Below, one piece after another: positions 1 to 8,364 of a DNA stretch of 38,128 nt (the first letter of the stretch is position 1; each line of letters opens with the position of its first letter). A program made the position numbers and the translations under genes. A model generated the notes under the pieces. That model had not been told where the DNA came from, did no database searches, and worked only from the letters and a program-made list of their open reading frames with translations. Source of the DNA: Methylobacterium marchantiae (GTDB taxonomy: Bacteria > Pseudomonadota > Alphaproteobacteria > Rhizobiales > Beijerinckiaceae). Where the stretch lies: contig NZ_BPQT01000043.1 of NCBI RefSeq assembly GCF_022179405.1, positions 1 to 38,128 on the forward strand. The letters run 5' to 3'.

Positions 1-429
1 TGACCCGTCAATGCCAAAATCACAGAGCTGACGGTTTTTCACGACAGAGACATGACGTACGACCATAACTCACTGAAAATGAATACGAATTCAGCGAGCC
101 ACGCCTCTTCTCAGCTTGAGCACACGGCTCGTTAGGGCATCCGTTCGATGGCGCATCGCCGTTCCGATCCCGCTTTTAGGTCAGAACCTCGTTCCCGGGC
201 CGAGCATCCTAGAGCCGAAATGGCGACGTGGATGGCGTCACCGCCCTCATCTCATCGGATCGGCCGTCCGGTTCGCCTCTTCCTGACACGCCTCAATCTC
301 GACATGCTCCCCTTCGACATGTCGGCCCCTAGCCGATATCGTCGGTGACGGATCACGTTCTGCCGGCCATCGACCATAGAGAATTGGCTGGCACCCTGAG
401 AGAATGAGACACGCTTGAGAGGGAACAAC
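1..429. other. Upstream region of the M23 peptidase; no gene recognised
   Basis: The first 110 bases are noticeably richer in A and T than the rest of the window and contain no convincing reading frame. Short open frames between 148 and 464 have no recognisable protein features, and I treat them as chance. The region most likely holds the peptidase promoter and the end of an unseen neighbour's intergenic space. I could not place a -35/-10 pair with confidence. Confidence 0.4.
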
Positions 430-2493
430 GTGACGCGCGGTCGTCGCAGGATCGGAGCTCCCACGCGCGGTGCCGATCAGCGCCCAACACAGCCCAACCG
501 GGCAACGGATGCCCCTCTCGACCTGTACGTCACCGATTCCGCCAGGATCGATCGGCGTGAGGTCAATTTGCGCTGGCTCTGCGCGAGCGCACTGACCGGA
601 CTAACGGGAGCCGGCCTCATCGGAGCCGCGATCTACGTGTCGCTACAGGGCGATGTCTCCTTTGCCGCCGTCCCCGAACATGCCGAGATCGTGGTGCGTC
701 CCGCTCCCAGCGACGACGTGGCCAACATCGCGCGCAAGGGCGACCGGCTCGTTCGCAATGTGATGATCGCCTCAGCCAAGCAGACCTTCCGCTCGCCGGT
801 GACAGTCCGTCTCGGCGAACGCGAGATCATCAAGGTTCGGCCCTTCGTCCGGATCTCCACCGCTCTCTCGATGTCGACGGGGGTCTTCTCGGCCGAGATG
901 CCGCGTTTCGACCCGATGAAGTTCGTCTCCAACGAGCCGCTCGAACGGGCGGCCGAGCCGAGTGCCGCCGATGCTCCGGGCGCCGAGGTCACCGTGATCA
1001 AGCGGGATCTCACCACGATGCCGATCGAGGCGGACGCGCCCTCTCTCGGAGACGACGCCGTGACCGCACAGGTCGAGGAGGAGAAGCGGCTGGCCGCGGA
1101 GGCCGGGCGCCGCACGGCGCTCCCGATCGCCCCCCAGCTCATGCTGTCGCGCGCGCTTCAGCAGGGAATCGCATCGCCGGATTTCGGTGGTGTCGCCTCT
1201 CCATCGGGAGACGCAAGCCCCTTCAAGTCGATCGACGTCTTGGTGGTGCCTGAGAACGTCACCAATCTCGCGAAGACCAGTCTGCGGCAGGGTGAGCCGC
1301 CGCTGGTGGAGGATCGCGACCTGGCGATCAAGCGCGGTGACACGCTGGAAGCCTTGCTGAAAGCGACCGGCCAGGCGAGCGACGAACAGATCAAGGGCGT
1401 GGTCGCCGCTCTCGGCGGACGCACGCGAGTCGGCGAGTTGGCCGAAGGCCAACAGTTCCGCATCCAGATCGCGCCGGGTCCGAAGCCCGGCGATCCGCGG
1501 CAACTGACGCGGGTCACTCTCTATGGCGAGAATGGTGTCGAGGGCATCGCGGCCGTCAACGACCGCGGCGCCTTCGTTTCGGTGGCTCAGGCGGTGGACG
1601 ACAAGTCGGCACGTAAAGCGCCTGCCGCCACCGATTCCGCGGATGACGGCGAAGACGAGGATGGCGGCTCGGGGCCTCGCCTCTATCAGAGCCTCTACGA
1701 GACCGCGGCACGGCACGACCTTCCGCGGGCGACCGTGGAGGATATCGTCAGGATCTTCAGCTACGACATCGATTTCCAGCGCCGGATCTCGAGCGGCGAC
1801 AGCCTCGACGTCTTCTATACCTATGACGAGGAAGGCGGTCAGGCAGCACTCGACCGACCCGAACTGCTCTATGCGTCGCTCAACCTCGGAGGAGAGGTGC
1901 GCAAGGTCTATCGGTTCCAATCCCCCGACGACGGCTCGATCGACTACCTCGACGAGCAGGGACGATCATTGAAGAAGTTCCTGATCCGCAAACCCATCGC
2001 CGACGGCATCATGCGCTCGGGCTTCGGCTACAGGCGCCACCCGATCCTCGGCTATGCCAAGCTCCATACAGGAGTGGACTGGGCCAATCCGATCGGCACG
2101 CCCATCGTCGCCGCCGGCAACGGAACCGTCATCAAGGCGGAATGGGATTCTGGCTATGGCCGTCGTGTGGAACTGCAGCACATCAACGGCTACGTCACCA
2201 CCTACAACCACATGTCGCGTTTCGCCCGTGGGGTCACGGCCGGCGCCAAGGTGCGTCAGGGCCAGGTGATCGGCTATGTCGGCTCCACCGGCCTCTCGAC
2301 CGGCGCGCACCTGCATTACGAGGTCATCATCAACGGCCATTTCGTCGACCCGATGAAGATCCGGGTACCCCGCGGGCGCGAACTCGACGGGCGGATGCTC
2401 ACCGAGTTCACGCGGCAGCGCGAGCAGATCGAGGGCACGATGCAGAAATCCCGTACCGGCACCGCCATGGCCCAGCGTGAAGGGACACGCTGA
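430..2493 (+). CDS. M23-family (LytM-type) cell-wall metallopeptidase, membrane anchored
   Basis: Probable peptidoglycan endopeptidase, or an activator of amidases, working on the periplasmic side of the inner membrane. It is 687 aa from a GTG at 430, chosen because GAGAGGGA lies just upstream; an in-frame TTG at 415 would add 5 residues. A cytoplasmic arginine-rich N-terminus precedes one membrane segment at about residues 50-70. A long, acidic, low-complexity periplasmic stretch follows. A LysM/OapA-like segment (LAIKRGDTLEALL) is typical of MepM-like enzymes. The C-terminal M23 domain shows both zinc motifs: H546 and D550 in HTGVDW, and H627/H629 in HLHYEV. All expected ligands are therefore present and the enzyme should be active. 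Which peptidoglycan crosslink it cuts cannot be told from sequence. It converges on gluQ with a 10-base gap. Confidence 0.92.
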   Translation: MTRGRRRIGAPTRGADQRPTQPNRATDAPLDLYVTDSARIDRREVNLRWLCASALTGLTGAGLIGAAIYVSLQGDVSFAAVPEHAEIVVRPAPSDDVANIARKGDRLVRNVMIASAKQTFRSPVTVRLGEREIIKVRPFVRISTALSMSTGVFSAEMPRFDPMKFVSNEPLERAAEPSAADAPGAEVTVIKRDLTTMPIEADAPSLGDDAVTAQVEEEKRLAAEAGRRTALPIAPQLMLSRALQQGIASPDFGGVASPSGDASPFKSIDVLVVPENVTNLAKTSLRQGEPPLVEDRDLAIKRGDTLEALLKATGQASDEQIKGVVAALGGRTRVGELAEGQQFRIQIAPGPKPGDPRQLTRVTLYGENGVEGIAAVNDRGAFVSVAQAVDDKSARKAPAATDSADDGEDEDGGSGPRLYQSLYETAARHDLPRATVEDIVRIFSYDIDFQRRISSGDSLDVFYTYDEEGGQAALDRPELLYASLNLGGEVRKVYRFQSPDDGSIDYLDEQGRSLKKFLIRKPIADGIMRSGFGYRRHPILGYAKLHTGVDWANPIGTPIVAAGNGTVIKAEWDSGYGRRVELQHINGYVTTYNHMSRFARGVTAGAKVRQGQVIGYVGSTGLSTGAHLHYEVIINGHFVDPMKIRVPRGRELDGRMLTEFTRQREQIEGTMQKSRTGTAMAQREGTR

Positions 2494-2503
2494 ACTTCTG
2501 CCC

Positions 2504-3361
2504 TCATCCGAATCCGAGCCGGCGGCGTATCTCAGTCGGCGTGATGCCCTGCTCGCGGAGATCACCGAGGGATTCGGACCCGCGCGACTTGGCGAGTTTC
2601 ATCCCGTCCGCATCCAGGATCAGGGGATGATGGTGATAGGCTGGACTGTCGAGTCCGAGCAGCGCCTGTAGCAGGATATGGAGGTCGGTCGCGGCCAGGA
2701 GATCCGCGCCGCGAACCACATGGCTGATCGCCTGGACGGCATCGTCGACCACGACGGAGAGATGATAGCTTGTGGGTACGTCGCGGCGAGCGATCAATGC
2801 GTCGCCCCAGCGGGCAGGATCGGCGGGATGAGAGGTCTCGATACAGGCGGTGTCCAGGCAGCGGAAGCGATGCGGGCCGGGCGCTACACCGAGGGCACGG
2901 CCCATATCGAGCCGCCATCCATGCGCCCCGCCGGCGGCGAGGCGCGACTGCCGTTCGGCTGAAGCGAGCGAGCGACACGTGCCGGGATAGAGCGGCGACC
3001 CATCCGGATCGCGGGCCGGCTCCGGTCCGGCCGCCGAGATCACGGCGGCGCGGGAGCAGAAACAGGGATAGGCGAGGCCGCGAGCGCCGAGGGTCTCGAC
3101 GGCATCGCGATAGGCCGACAGATGCCGGGACTGATGCCGCACTGGTCCGCTGAAACCGATCTCGAGCCAAGCCAAGTCGGCCTCGATGGCCGAGATCAAT
3201 TCGGGACGCGACCGCACCGGATCGATGTCCTCGATGCGCAGAGCGAGTTCACCACCAAGTCGATCGGCGAAATCCGCACTCACCAGCGCCGAATAGGCGT
3301 GTCCGAGATGGAGACGCCCGTTGGGGCTCGGCGCGAAGCGAAGGCGGATCACGGAAGCCAA
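2504..3361 (-). CDS. gluQ: Glutamyl-Q tRNA(Asp) synthetase
   Basis: Charges the queuosine base at position 34 of tRNA-Asp with glutamate, giving glutamyl-queuosine. It is a 285-aa class I synthetase-like protein that contains the catalytic half of glutamyl-tRNA synthetase and lacks the anticodon-binding domain, as expected for GluQ-RS. The HIGH-type motif is HLGH (residues 18-21). The KMSKS-type motif is KLAKS near the C-terminus. The zinc site matches the C-x-C...Y-x3-C pattern of E. coli YadB (C100, C102, Y125, C129). The start is a TTG at 3361; a GTG three codons downstream is an alternative. Neither has a clear Shine-Dalgarno sequence, which suggests translation after the preceding small gene, 20 bases upstream on the same strand. 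Confidence 0.93.
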   Translation of the reverse strand: MASVIRLRFAPSPNGRLHLGHAYSALVSADFADRLGGELALRIEDIDPVRSRPELISAIEADLAWLEIGFSGPVRHQSRHLSAYRDAVETLGARGLAYPCFCSRAAVISAAGPEPARDPDGSPLYPGTCRSLASAERQSRLAAGGAHGWRLDMGRALGVAPGPHRFRCLDTACIETSHPADPARWGDALIARRDVPTSYHLSVVVDDAVQAISHVVRGADLLAATDLHILLQALLGLDSPAYHHHPLILDADGMKLAKSRGSESLGDLREQGITPTEIRRRLGFG

Positions 3362-3381
3362 ATCACGTCTGGGCGCTGCGT

Positions 3382-3684
3382 TCAGCCTCCGGAATGGCGG
3401 AGGCAGTGCGGCGCTTGCGGGACGCAGGCGATCCCGGGCAGGGAGCAGGCTGGACCTTCAGCGTGACGCTGACAGATGGTGCAGCCGTTCGTCCACTCAG
3501 CGCAGGTGATGTCGTCGGCCGGAGAATTATGCCCGCCGGGTCCCCGCGAGGACGGCGCGAAGGTGCCGATGAGGACTGTGAGCACCACCAACGCGGCAAC
3601 AGCCATAGCCACGAAACCGTCCCGGTTCGACGATGGCGGTGTCGGCGCCCTGGCGTCCGAAGGTGGCGAGGCTGGTGCTTGCAT
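3382..3684 (-). CDS. Small single-pass membrane protein with a six-cysteine C-terminal domain
   Basis: A 100-aa protein of unknown function. A proline/serine-rich N-terminus (residues 1-20) is followed by one strongly hydrophobic segment (about 24-42). A short tail then carries six cysteines at 61, 68, 71, 80, 87 and 94, in the order C-x6-C-x2-C-x8-C-x6-C-x6-C, starting CAEWTNGCTIC. The layout suggests a membrane-tethered domain held by disulfides or binding metal. Short proteins with a similar C-x2-W-x2-GC-x2-C pattern occur widely in alphaproteobacteria, as I recall. I chose ATG at 3684, just before the proline-rich region. A longer frame reaching 3954 is open, but its first 90 residues look non-coding. 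It lies 20 bases upstream of gluQ on the same strand, so the two are probably co-transcribed. Confidence 0.6.
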   Translation of the reverse strand: MQAPASPPSDARAPTPPSSNRDGFVAMAVAALVVLTVLIGTFAPSSRGPGGHNSPADDITCAEWTNGCTICQRHAEGPACSLPGIACVPQAPHCLRHSGG

Positions 3685-4093
3685 GGCGCCCGTGTTCGCC
3701 CGCGCGCCGCGCCCTGTCAACGCGTGGGCCGCCGCTCGTGAGAGCGTCGATGAAGGGTCGCCCAGGCCGGGATGCGGCCATCGCGCGCGCCCCCGCTGGT
3801 CATGGGCAAACCCTGACCGTTCCGCGGGAAATCCGCCTTGCTGAACGATCCATGGCGCAGCCATTTCGTGCCGGAACGTCGCCTCGGTCGTGTGGGACTG
3901 CTCGAATCCTCCCATGCAACCCTGTTGAACCGAGCGACTCAGACCGGGCGACATGGCCTCGATCGATAGCGGCCGCAGTCGTTCTTAGACTTTGATGCGG
4001 GGGCGCATCCCACGATGCTCGCCCGCATTTCATAGGGAGGGCGCTGTCCGGAACTATCGGTGACGGAAAAGCTCGAATTGCGTCGAGAGCGTC
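3685..4093. other. Intergenic stretch without a recognisable gene
   Basis: About 400 bases between the hybrid kinase stop codon and the start of the six-cysteine protein. Several frames stay open because of high GC, but none shows a domain, signal sequence or plausible start. It must contain the promoter of the minus-strand small-protein/gluQ pair. I could not identify its elements. Confidence 0.4.
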
Positions 4094-6157
4094 TCAGGCC
4101 GCAGCGGCGGAGGTCCGATCGAGGAGATCGGCCAAAGCCTTGAGATCGAGGGGCTTTGCCAGAAACGCGTCGAAGCCGGCCTCCCGCGCCGCCCGCTCGT
4201 CGTCTCGGCCGGTATTGGCGGTCAGTGCCACCAGATGAAGCGGCGGACGGCCGTGCTCGGCCTCGCTCGCACGGAGTCGTCGCGCCGTCTCAAGGCCGTC
4301 GATCCCCGGCATGCGAATGTCGATGAGGGCGAGGTCGAAGCGGGATGCGGGCTGATCGAGTTGCGTCAACGCTTCGAGCCCGTCCCGCGCCAGCACCACT
4401 GCGGCGCCGAGCCGTTCCAAAGCCCTTGTCGCCAGGAGGGCATTGATCGGGTTGTCCTCGGCGAGAAGGACCCGGATGCCCGACGTCCCGCGCGGCCTCG
4501 CTCTGGAAGCGGGGACCGCCCCGAAGCTGGGCGGACGTCTCGCCACGAGGTCCGCGGAAGTCTTGGAAGAGGTCGGTTCGAGGAGCCTGTCGAATAGCGA
4601 GCGGGCTCGCACGGGCTTGATGAGATAACTGTCGAACCCGGCCGCACCCGGGGCGCCGAATTCGCGACGATCGAAGGGGGAGAGCAGGATGAGGCTGCAG
4701 CGCACGCCGCATCGCGTTGCTTCCGCCGCGAGGCTGCGCACCGCCTCGTCACCGAGGGAACGGTCGGCGATGATCGCATCGAAGGGCACGTCCGACAGGG
4801 CATCGAGGCCGGCATCGAGGTTCGACACCACCAGCGCGGAGGCGCCGGATCGAGACAGGCGCCGTGCGAGGAAGGGCGCCTGATAGGGCGACTCGGCCAC
4901 GATCAGGACCTTGCGGCCGTCGAGGGAGACGGGAGACGCGGCACTCGCATCGGCAGCACCCGCCGGCAGAGGCAAGTGCACGGTGAACGTGCTGCCGCAG
5001 CCGACCACGGAGCGCGCATCGATGCGCCCCCCCATCCGCGCGACGAGGCGCCGGGTGATGGCGAGGCCGAGGCCGGTGCCTTCATGGCGCGTGCTGGCGC
5101 TGCTGTCGCCCTGCTCGAATTCCTCGAACAGGACCGGGATGCGGTCTTCGGGGATGCCGGGCCCCGTATCCGAGATTTCCAGGACGATCTCGCCAGCGAA
5201 CCGGCTCATCGTGATGCCGACGCCGCCGTGATGAGTGAACTTGATCGCGTTGCCGGCAAGATTGACGACGATCTGCCGGACCCTGTCCGCATCCCCGACG
5301 ACCTCCATCGGGACGTCATCGGCCACGTCCAAGGCGATCTCGATGCCCTTGTCCTGGGCACGGGGAGCCAGGAGTTCGACCACACCTTCCACCACCGCCC
5401 GCAGGTCGAACGGCTCCGCGGACAGGTCGAGGCGGCCCGCCTCGATTCGCGAGAAGTCGAGGATGCCGTCGATGAGCGTCAGCAGTGCCCGTCCGGACGT
5501 CTTGACCGCTTCGACATAGGTTCGCTGTTCGGCATCGAGACCGGTATCGAGGACGAGGTCGGCCATTCCCAGAATGCCGTTGAGCGGCGTGCGGAATTCG
5601 TGGCTGACGGTGGCGAGGAAGCGGGACTTCGCGATGTTGGCCGCCTCGGCCCGATGAAGCGCCTCGTCGAGGGAGCGGGCGGATTCGATCCGCTCCGTGA
5701 TGTCGGACCCCGCACGCAGCCACTGCGTCCGCCCGCCGGAGCCAGTGACCGGCGTCTCGATGAAGGAGAACCAGCGCGGGATGCCGTCGATGGGACGCAC
5801 CCGCATCTCGACGCGGCTTACGCCATCGGGCTGCTGGTGGCGAAGTCCCTGTTCGAGGATCTCGAGTTGCACCGTCGAGCCGAGCAGAGTCAGAGGTTCG
5901 GCTCCGATGAGCCGCGCGAACCCGTCATTGGCGAAAGTGATGCGGCCCTGGGCGTCGCGCTGGACGATGACGTCGGTGGTCGCCTCGACAAGGGCGCGGT
6001 ACCGCTCCTCGCTCTCGGACATCCGCCAGATGCTGTCCTGAAGCCTTTCGATCTCGGCACCATGGCCCGCCGGTCGGCGCTGCTTCCAGACGAACGTGCA
6101 GGTTCCGGCCAGGATCGCGAACAGGGCGAGAGCAAGAAGGACTTGCAGCGTGACCAT
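4094..6157 (-). CDS. Hybrid sensor histidine kinase: PAS, HisKA, HATPase, two receiver domains
   Basis: Membrane-linked kinase of 687 aa from ATG at 6157, which has GGAGAGG upstream; a longer open frame to 6397 lacks any domain. Order: one N-terminal membrane segment (about residues 4-24); a PAS domain (about 50-155); a HisKA domain with phospho-acceptor H186 in the motif ATVSHEFRTPLNG; and an ATPase domain with N-box NLAGNAIKF, G1 DTGPGI and G2 GTGLGL. Two receivers follow. The first (about 415-525) keeps D465 and K514 but has lost the N-terminal acidic pair (VAES instead of AED/EDD). The second (about 562-680) is complete, with AEDN, D613 and K668. There is no output domain, so phosphate probably goes to a separate histidine phosphotransferase. 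The signal is unknown. It is divergent from trpA and has no partner regulator beside it. Confidence 0.9.
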   Translation of the reverse strand: MVTLQVLLALALFAILAGTCTFVWKQRRPAGHGAEIERLQDSIWRMSESEERYRALVEATTDVIVQRDAQGRITFANDGFARLIGAEPLTLLGSTVQLEILEQGLRHQQPDGVSRVEMRVRPIDGIPRWFSFIETPVTGSGGRTQWLRAGSDITERIESARSLDEALHRAEAANIAKSRFLATVSHEFRTPLNGILGMADLVLDTGLDAEQRTYVEAVKTSGRALLTLIDGILDFSRIEAGRLDLSAEPFDLRAVVEGVVELLAPRAQDKGIEIALDVADDVPMEVVGDADRVRQIVVNLAGNAIKFTHHGGVGITMSRFAGEIVLEISDTGPGIPEDRIPVLFEEFEQGDSSASTRHEGTGLGLAITRRLVARMGGRIDARSVVGCGSTFTVHLPLPAGAADASAASPVSLDGRKVLIVAESPYQAPFLARRLSRSGASALVVSNLDAGLDALSDVPFDAIIADRSLGDEAVRSLAAEATRCGVRCSLILLSPFDRREFGAPGAAGFDSYLIKPVRARSLFDRLLEPTSSKTSADLVARRPPSFGAVPASRARPRGTSGIRVLLAEDNPINALLATRALERLGAAVVLARDGLEALTQLDQPASRFDLALIDIRMPGIDGLETARRLRASEAEHGRPPLHLVALTANTGRDDERAAREAGFDAFLAKPLDLKALADLLDRTSAAAA

Positions 6158-6480
6158 CGAACCTCTCCGTTGGCGGCGCGAACGATCGCGACCCGAATTG
6201 CCGTATGGCAAGCCGCCGCGCGGCGCTGATGCCCTCGGCCTTCGGACACCCCGCCCCCTGTCTCGCATGCGGGATTGAAGGGCGGCTTTCGAAAGGAGCT
6301 TAAGGCTTGGTTGACGGGATACCGGGCGACGTCGATCCCTCGCCGACGGGCCGAGCCTGCTGCGGATGTCGGGCCTAGTCGGCGGGTCGCGCTTCACGGG
6401 CAGGCCGCGATGGTGTAGGCGCGACGGCTTGTTCCTGGGCTGCCCCTTTTTCGGAGGGCGGGCCGTGAGACGCAGGCACC
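6158..6480. other. Divergent intergenic region between hybrid kinase and trpA
   Basis: About 320 bases carrying the start regions of two divergent genes. The GGAGAGG ribosome-binding site of the kinase lies at its left edge. No leader peptide rich in tryptophan and no clear attenuator hairpin was found upstream of trpA. A GTG at about 6463 preceded by GGAGGG is out of frame with trpA and opens no plausible protein. Confidence 0.4.
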
Positions 6481-7350
6481 ATGACCCTTTCGCCGTCAGA
6501 GCCCCTTTCGATCTCTTCCCGCCCGAGCGGTTCCGTCGAGACCCGCATCGAGGCCACCTTCGCCCGCTGCCGTGCGGAGGGGCGCGCTGCCCTCGTGACC
6601 TACGTGATGGCGGGCGACCCCGATGCCGAGACCTCCCTCAAGGTGCTGCAGGCACTGCCGCAGGCCGGCGCCGACATCGTCGAGTTCGGGCTCCCCTTCA
6701 CCGACCCGATGGCCGACGGCCCGGCGATCCAGGCCGCGGCCCTCCGCGCACTCGCGGGCGGACAGGATCTCGTCAAGACCCTCGGTCTCGTCCGTCGCTT
6801 CCGCGAGAGCAACGGCGGGACCCCCGTCATCCTGATGGGCTATTACAATCCGATCCACGCCTACGGCGTCGACCGTTTTCTCGACGACGCCGTCGCTGCC
6901 GGGATCGACGGCCTGATCGTCGTCGATCTGCCGCCGGAGGAGGACGACGAGCTCTGCCTGCCGGCTCTCGCGAAGGGCCTCGCCTTCATCCGGCTCGCGA
7001 CACCCACCACGGACGAGCGCCGGCTTCCCGCCGTCCTCGCGAATACCGCCGGCTTCGTCTACTATGTCTCGATCAACGGGATCACCGGCACGGCAACGCC
7101 GGATTTCGGCCGCGTGGCCGAGGCGGTGGCACGGATCCGGCGCCATACCGAACTGCCGGTCGTGGTGGGCTTCGGTGTCAGGACGGGCGCTCAAGCCGCC
7201 GCGATCGCGAAGGGAGCTGACGGCGTGGTCGTCGGCTCGGCCCTGGTCGATGTGATCCATCGGGCGGTGGTGGATGGCCAGGACGCGGCAGAGGTGGTGA
7301 GCGCCCTTGTGCGCGAACTGGCCGAAGGAGCGCGCGGCCGGATCGCCTGA
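6481..7350 (+). CDS. trpA: Tryptophan synthase alpha chain
   Basis: Cleaves indole-3-glycerol phosphate to indole and glyceraldehyde-3-phosphate; the indole is channelled to TrpB. It is a 289-aa TIM barrel with an N-terminal extension of about 18 residues before the usual start ([16 protein letters not shown]). Catalytic residues are visible: E68 and D79 in [15 protein letters not shown] correspond to Glu49 and Asp60 of the Salmonella enzyme. The phosphate-binding GFGVRTG segment is present near the C-terminus. It heads a plus-strand run with accD and folC. trpB and trpF, commonly found just upstream of trpA in related bacteria, are not in the window; the kinase on the other strand occupies that place. 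The start could lie a few codons downstream, because no strong ribosome-binding site marks 6481. Confidence 0.96.
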   Translation: MTLSPSEPLSISSRPSGSVETRIEATFARCRAEGRAALVTYVMAGDPDAETSLKVLQALPQAGADIVEFGLPFTDPMADGPAIQAAALRALAGGQDLVKTLGLVRRFRESNGGTPVILMGYYNPIHAYGVDRFLDDAVAAGIDGLIVVDLPPEEDDELCLPALAKGLAFIRLATPTTDERRLPAVLANTAGFVYYVSINGITGTATPDFGRVAEAVARIRRHTELPVVVGFGVRTGAQAAAIAKGADGVVVGSALVDVIHRAVVDGQDAAEVVSALVRELAEGARGRIA

Positions 7351-7444
7351 TCGCGATGCCCCGGAAAGATTTGCCCGAGAGCCGATCCTCGGCTCATCCG
7401 AGACCCCTTCCCTCAAGAATGGTCCGTCGACGATGGTTGAACCC

Positions 7445-8338
7445 ATGAACTGGATCTCGGAGGTCGTGCGCCCCAAGATCAAGACCCTGTTCAAGCGCGA
7501 GACCCCCGAGAACCTTTGGGTCAAATGTCCCGATAGCGGGCAGATGGTGTTCCACAAGGAGGTGGAGGGAAACCACTGGGTCATCCCCGGGTCGGAGCAT
7601 CATCTGAAGATGAGCGCCCAGGCGCGCCTGAAGATGATGTTCGACGAGGGCACTTGGATCGACGTGCCATTGCCGGACGTGGCGACCGACCCGCTCAAGT
7701 TCCGTGACGAGAAGCGCTATGCCGACAGGCTGAAGGACGCCCGCGCCAAGACCGGCATGCCGGATGCCTTCAAGATCGGTTTCGGCCGGGTCTCTGGGCT
7801 GCCGATGACGCTCGCGGTGCAGGACTTCGCCTTCATGGCCGGATCGCTCGGCATGGCCGCCGGCGAGGCCTTCGTCCGCGGCGCCGAGACGGCACTCGAC
7901 AAGCGCACACCCTACATCCTGTTCTCAGCCTCCGGCGGAGCGCGCATGCAGGAGGGCATCCTCTCGCTCATGCAGATGCCGCGGACTACGGTGGCCGTGC
8001 GCCGGCTGAACGCAGCGAAGCTCCCTTACATCGTCGTGCTCACCAATCCGACCACCGGCGGGGTCACCGCCTCCTACGCCATGCTCGGCGATGTGCATCT
8101 CGCCGAGCCCGGCGCTCTCATCTGTTTTGCCGGCCCCCGTGTCATCGAGCAGACGATCCGCGAGAAGCTGCCTGACGGTTTCCAGCGGGCCGAGTACCTG
8201 CGAGAACACGGCATGGTCGATCAGGTCGTGCACCGACACGCCCTGAAGGACACGATCTCCCGGCTCTGCGGCCTGCTGATGAACCAGCCCGCGACGACGG
8301 CGCCAGCGCGCGTGACCGCCGTCCAAGAGCCGGCCTGA
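7445..8338 (+). CDS. accD: Acetyl-CoA carboxylase, carboxyltransferase beta subunit
   Basis: With AccA it transfers the carboxyl group from biotin to acetyl-CoA, giving malonyl-CoA, the first step of fatty acid synthesis. It is 297 aa from ATG at 7445 ([16 protein letters not shown]), the start conserved in relatives. ATG at 7433 is also possible, and the frame is open back to 7307. The crotonase-fold core is complete, with the oxyanion-type motif [12 protein letters not shown] and the [14 protein letters not shown] segment. The N-terminal zinc ribbon of E. coli AccD needs four cysteines. Here only the first remains ([11 protein letters not shown]) and the second pair is replaced by VIPGSEHH. 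I believe this degeneration is typical of alphaproteobacterial AccD. The gene lies 94 bases after trpA and 26 before folC. Confidence 0.95.
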   Translation: MNWISEVVRPKIKTLFKRETPENLWVKCPDSGQMVFHKEVEGNHWVIPGSEHHLKMSAQARLKMMFDEGTWIDVPLPDVATDPLKFRDEKRYADRLKDARAKTGMPDAFKIGFGRVSGLPMTLAVQDFAFMAGSLGMAAGEAFVRGAETALDKRTPYILFSASGGARMQEGILSLMQMPRTTVAVRRLNAAKLPYIVVLTNPTTGGVTASYAMLGDVHLAEPGALICFAGPRVIEQTIREKLPDGFQRAEYLREHGMVDQVVHRHALKDTISRLCGLLMNQPATTAPARVTAVQEPA

Positions 8339-8364
8339 GCCCACGCGATACGGCGAGCCGATCC

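Noticed and set aside
6240-6480. Tryptophan attenuator upstream of trpA
   Set aside because: No short leader peptide with tandem Trp codons and no competing hairpins were found.
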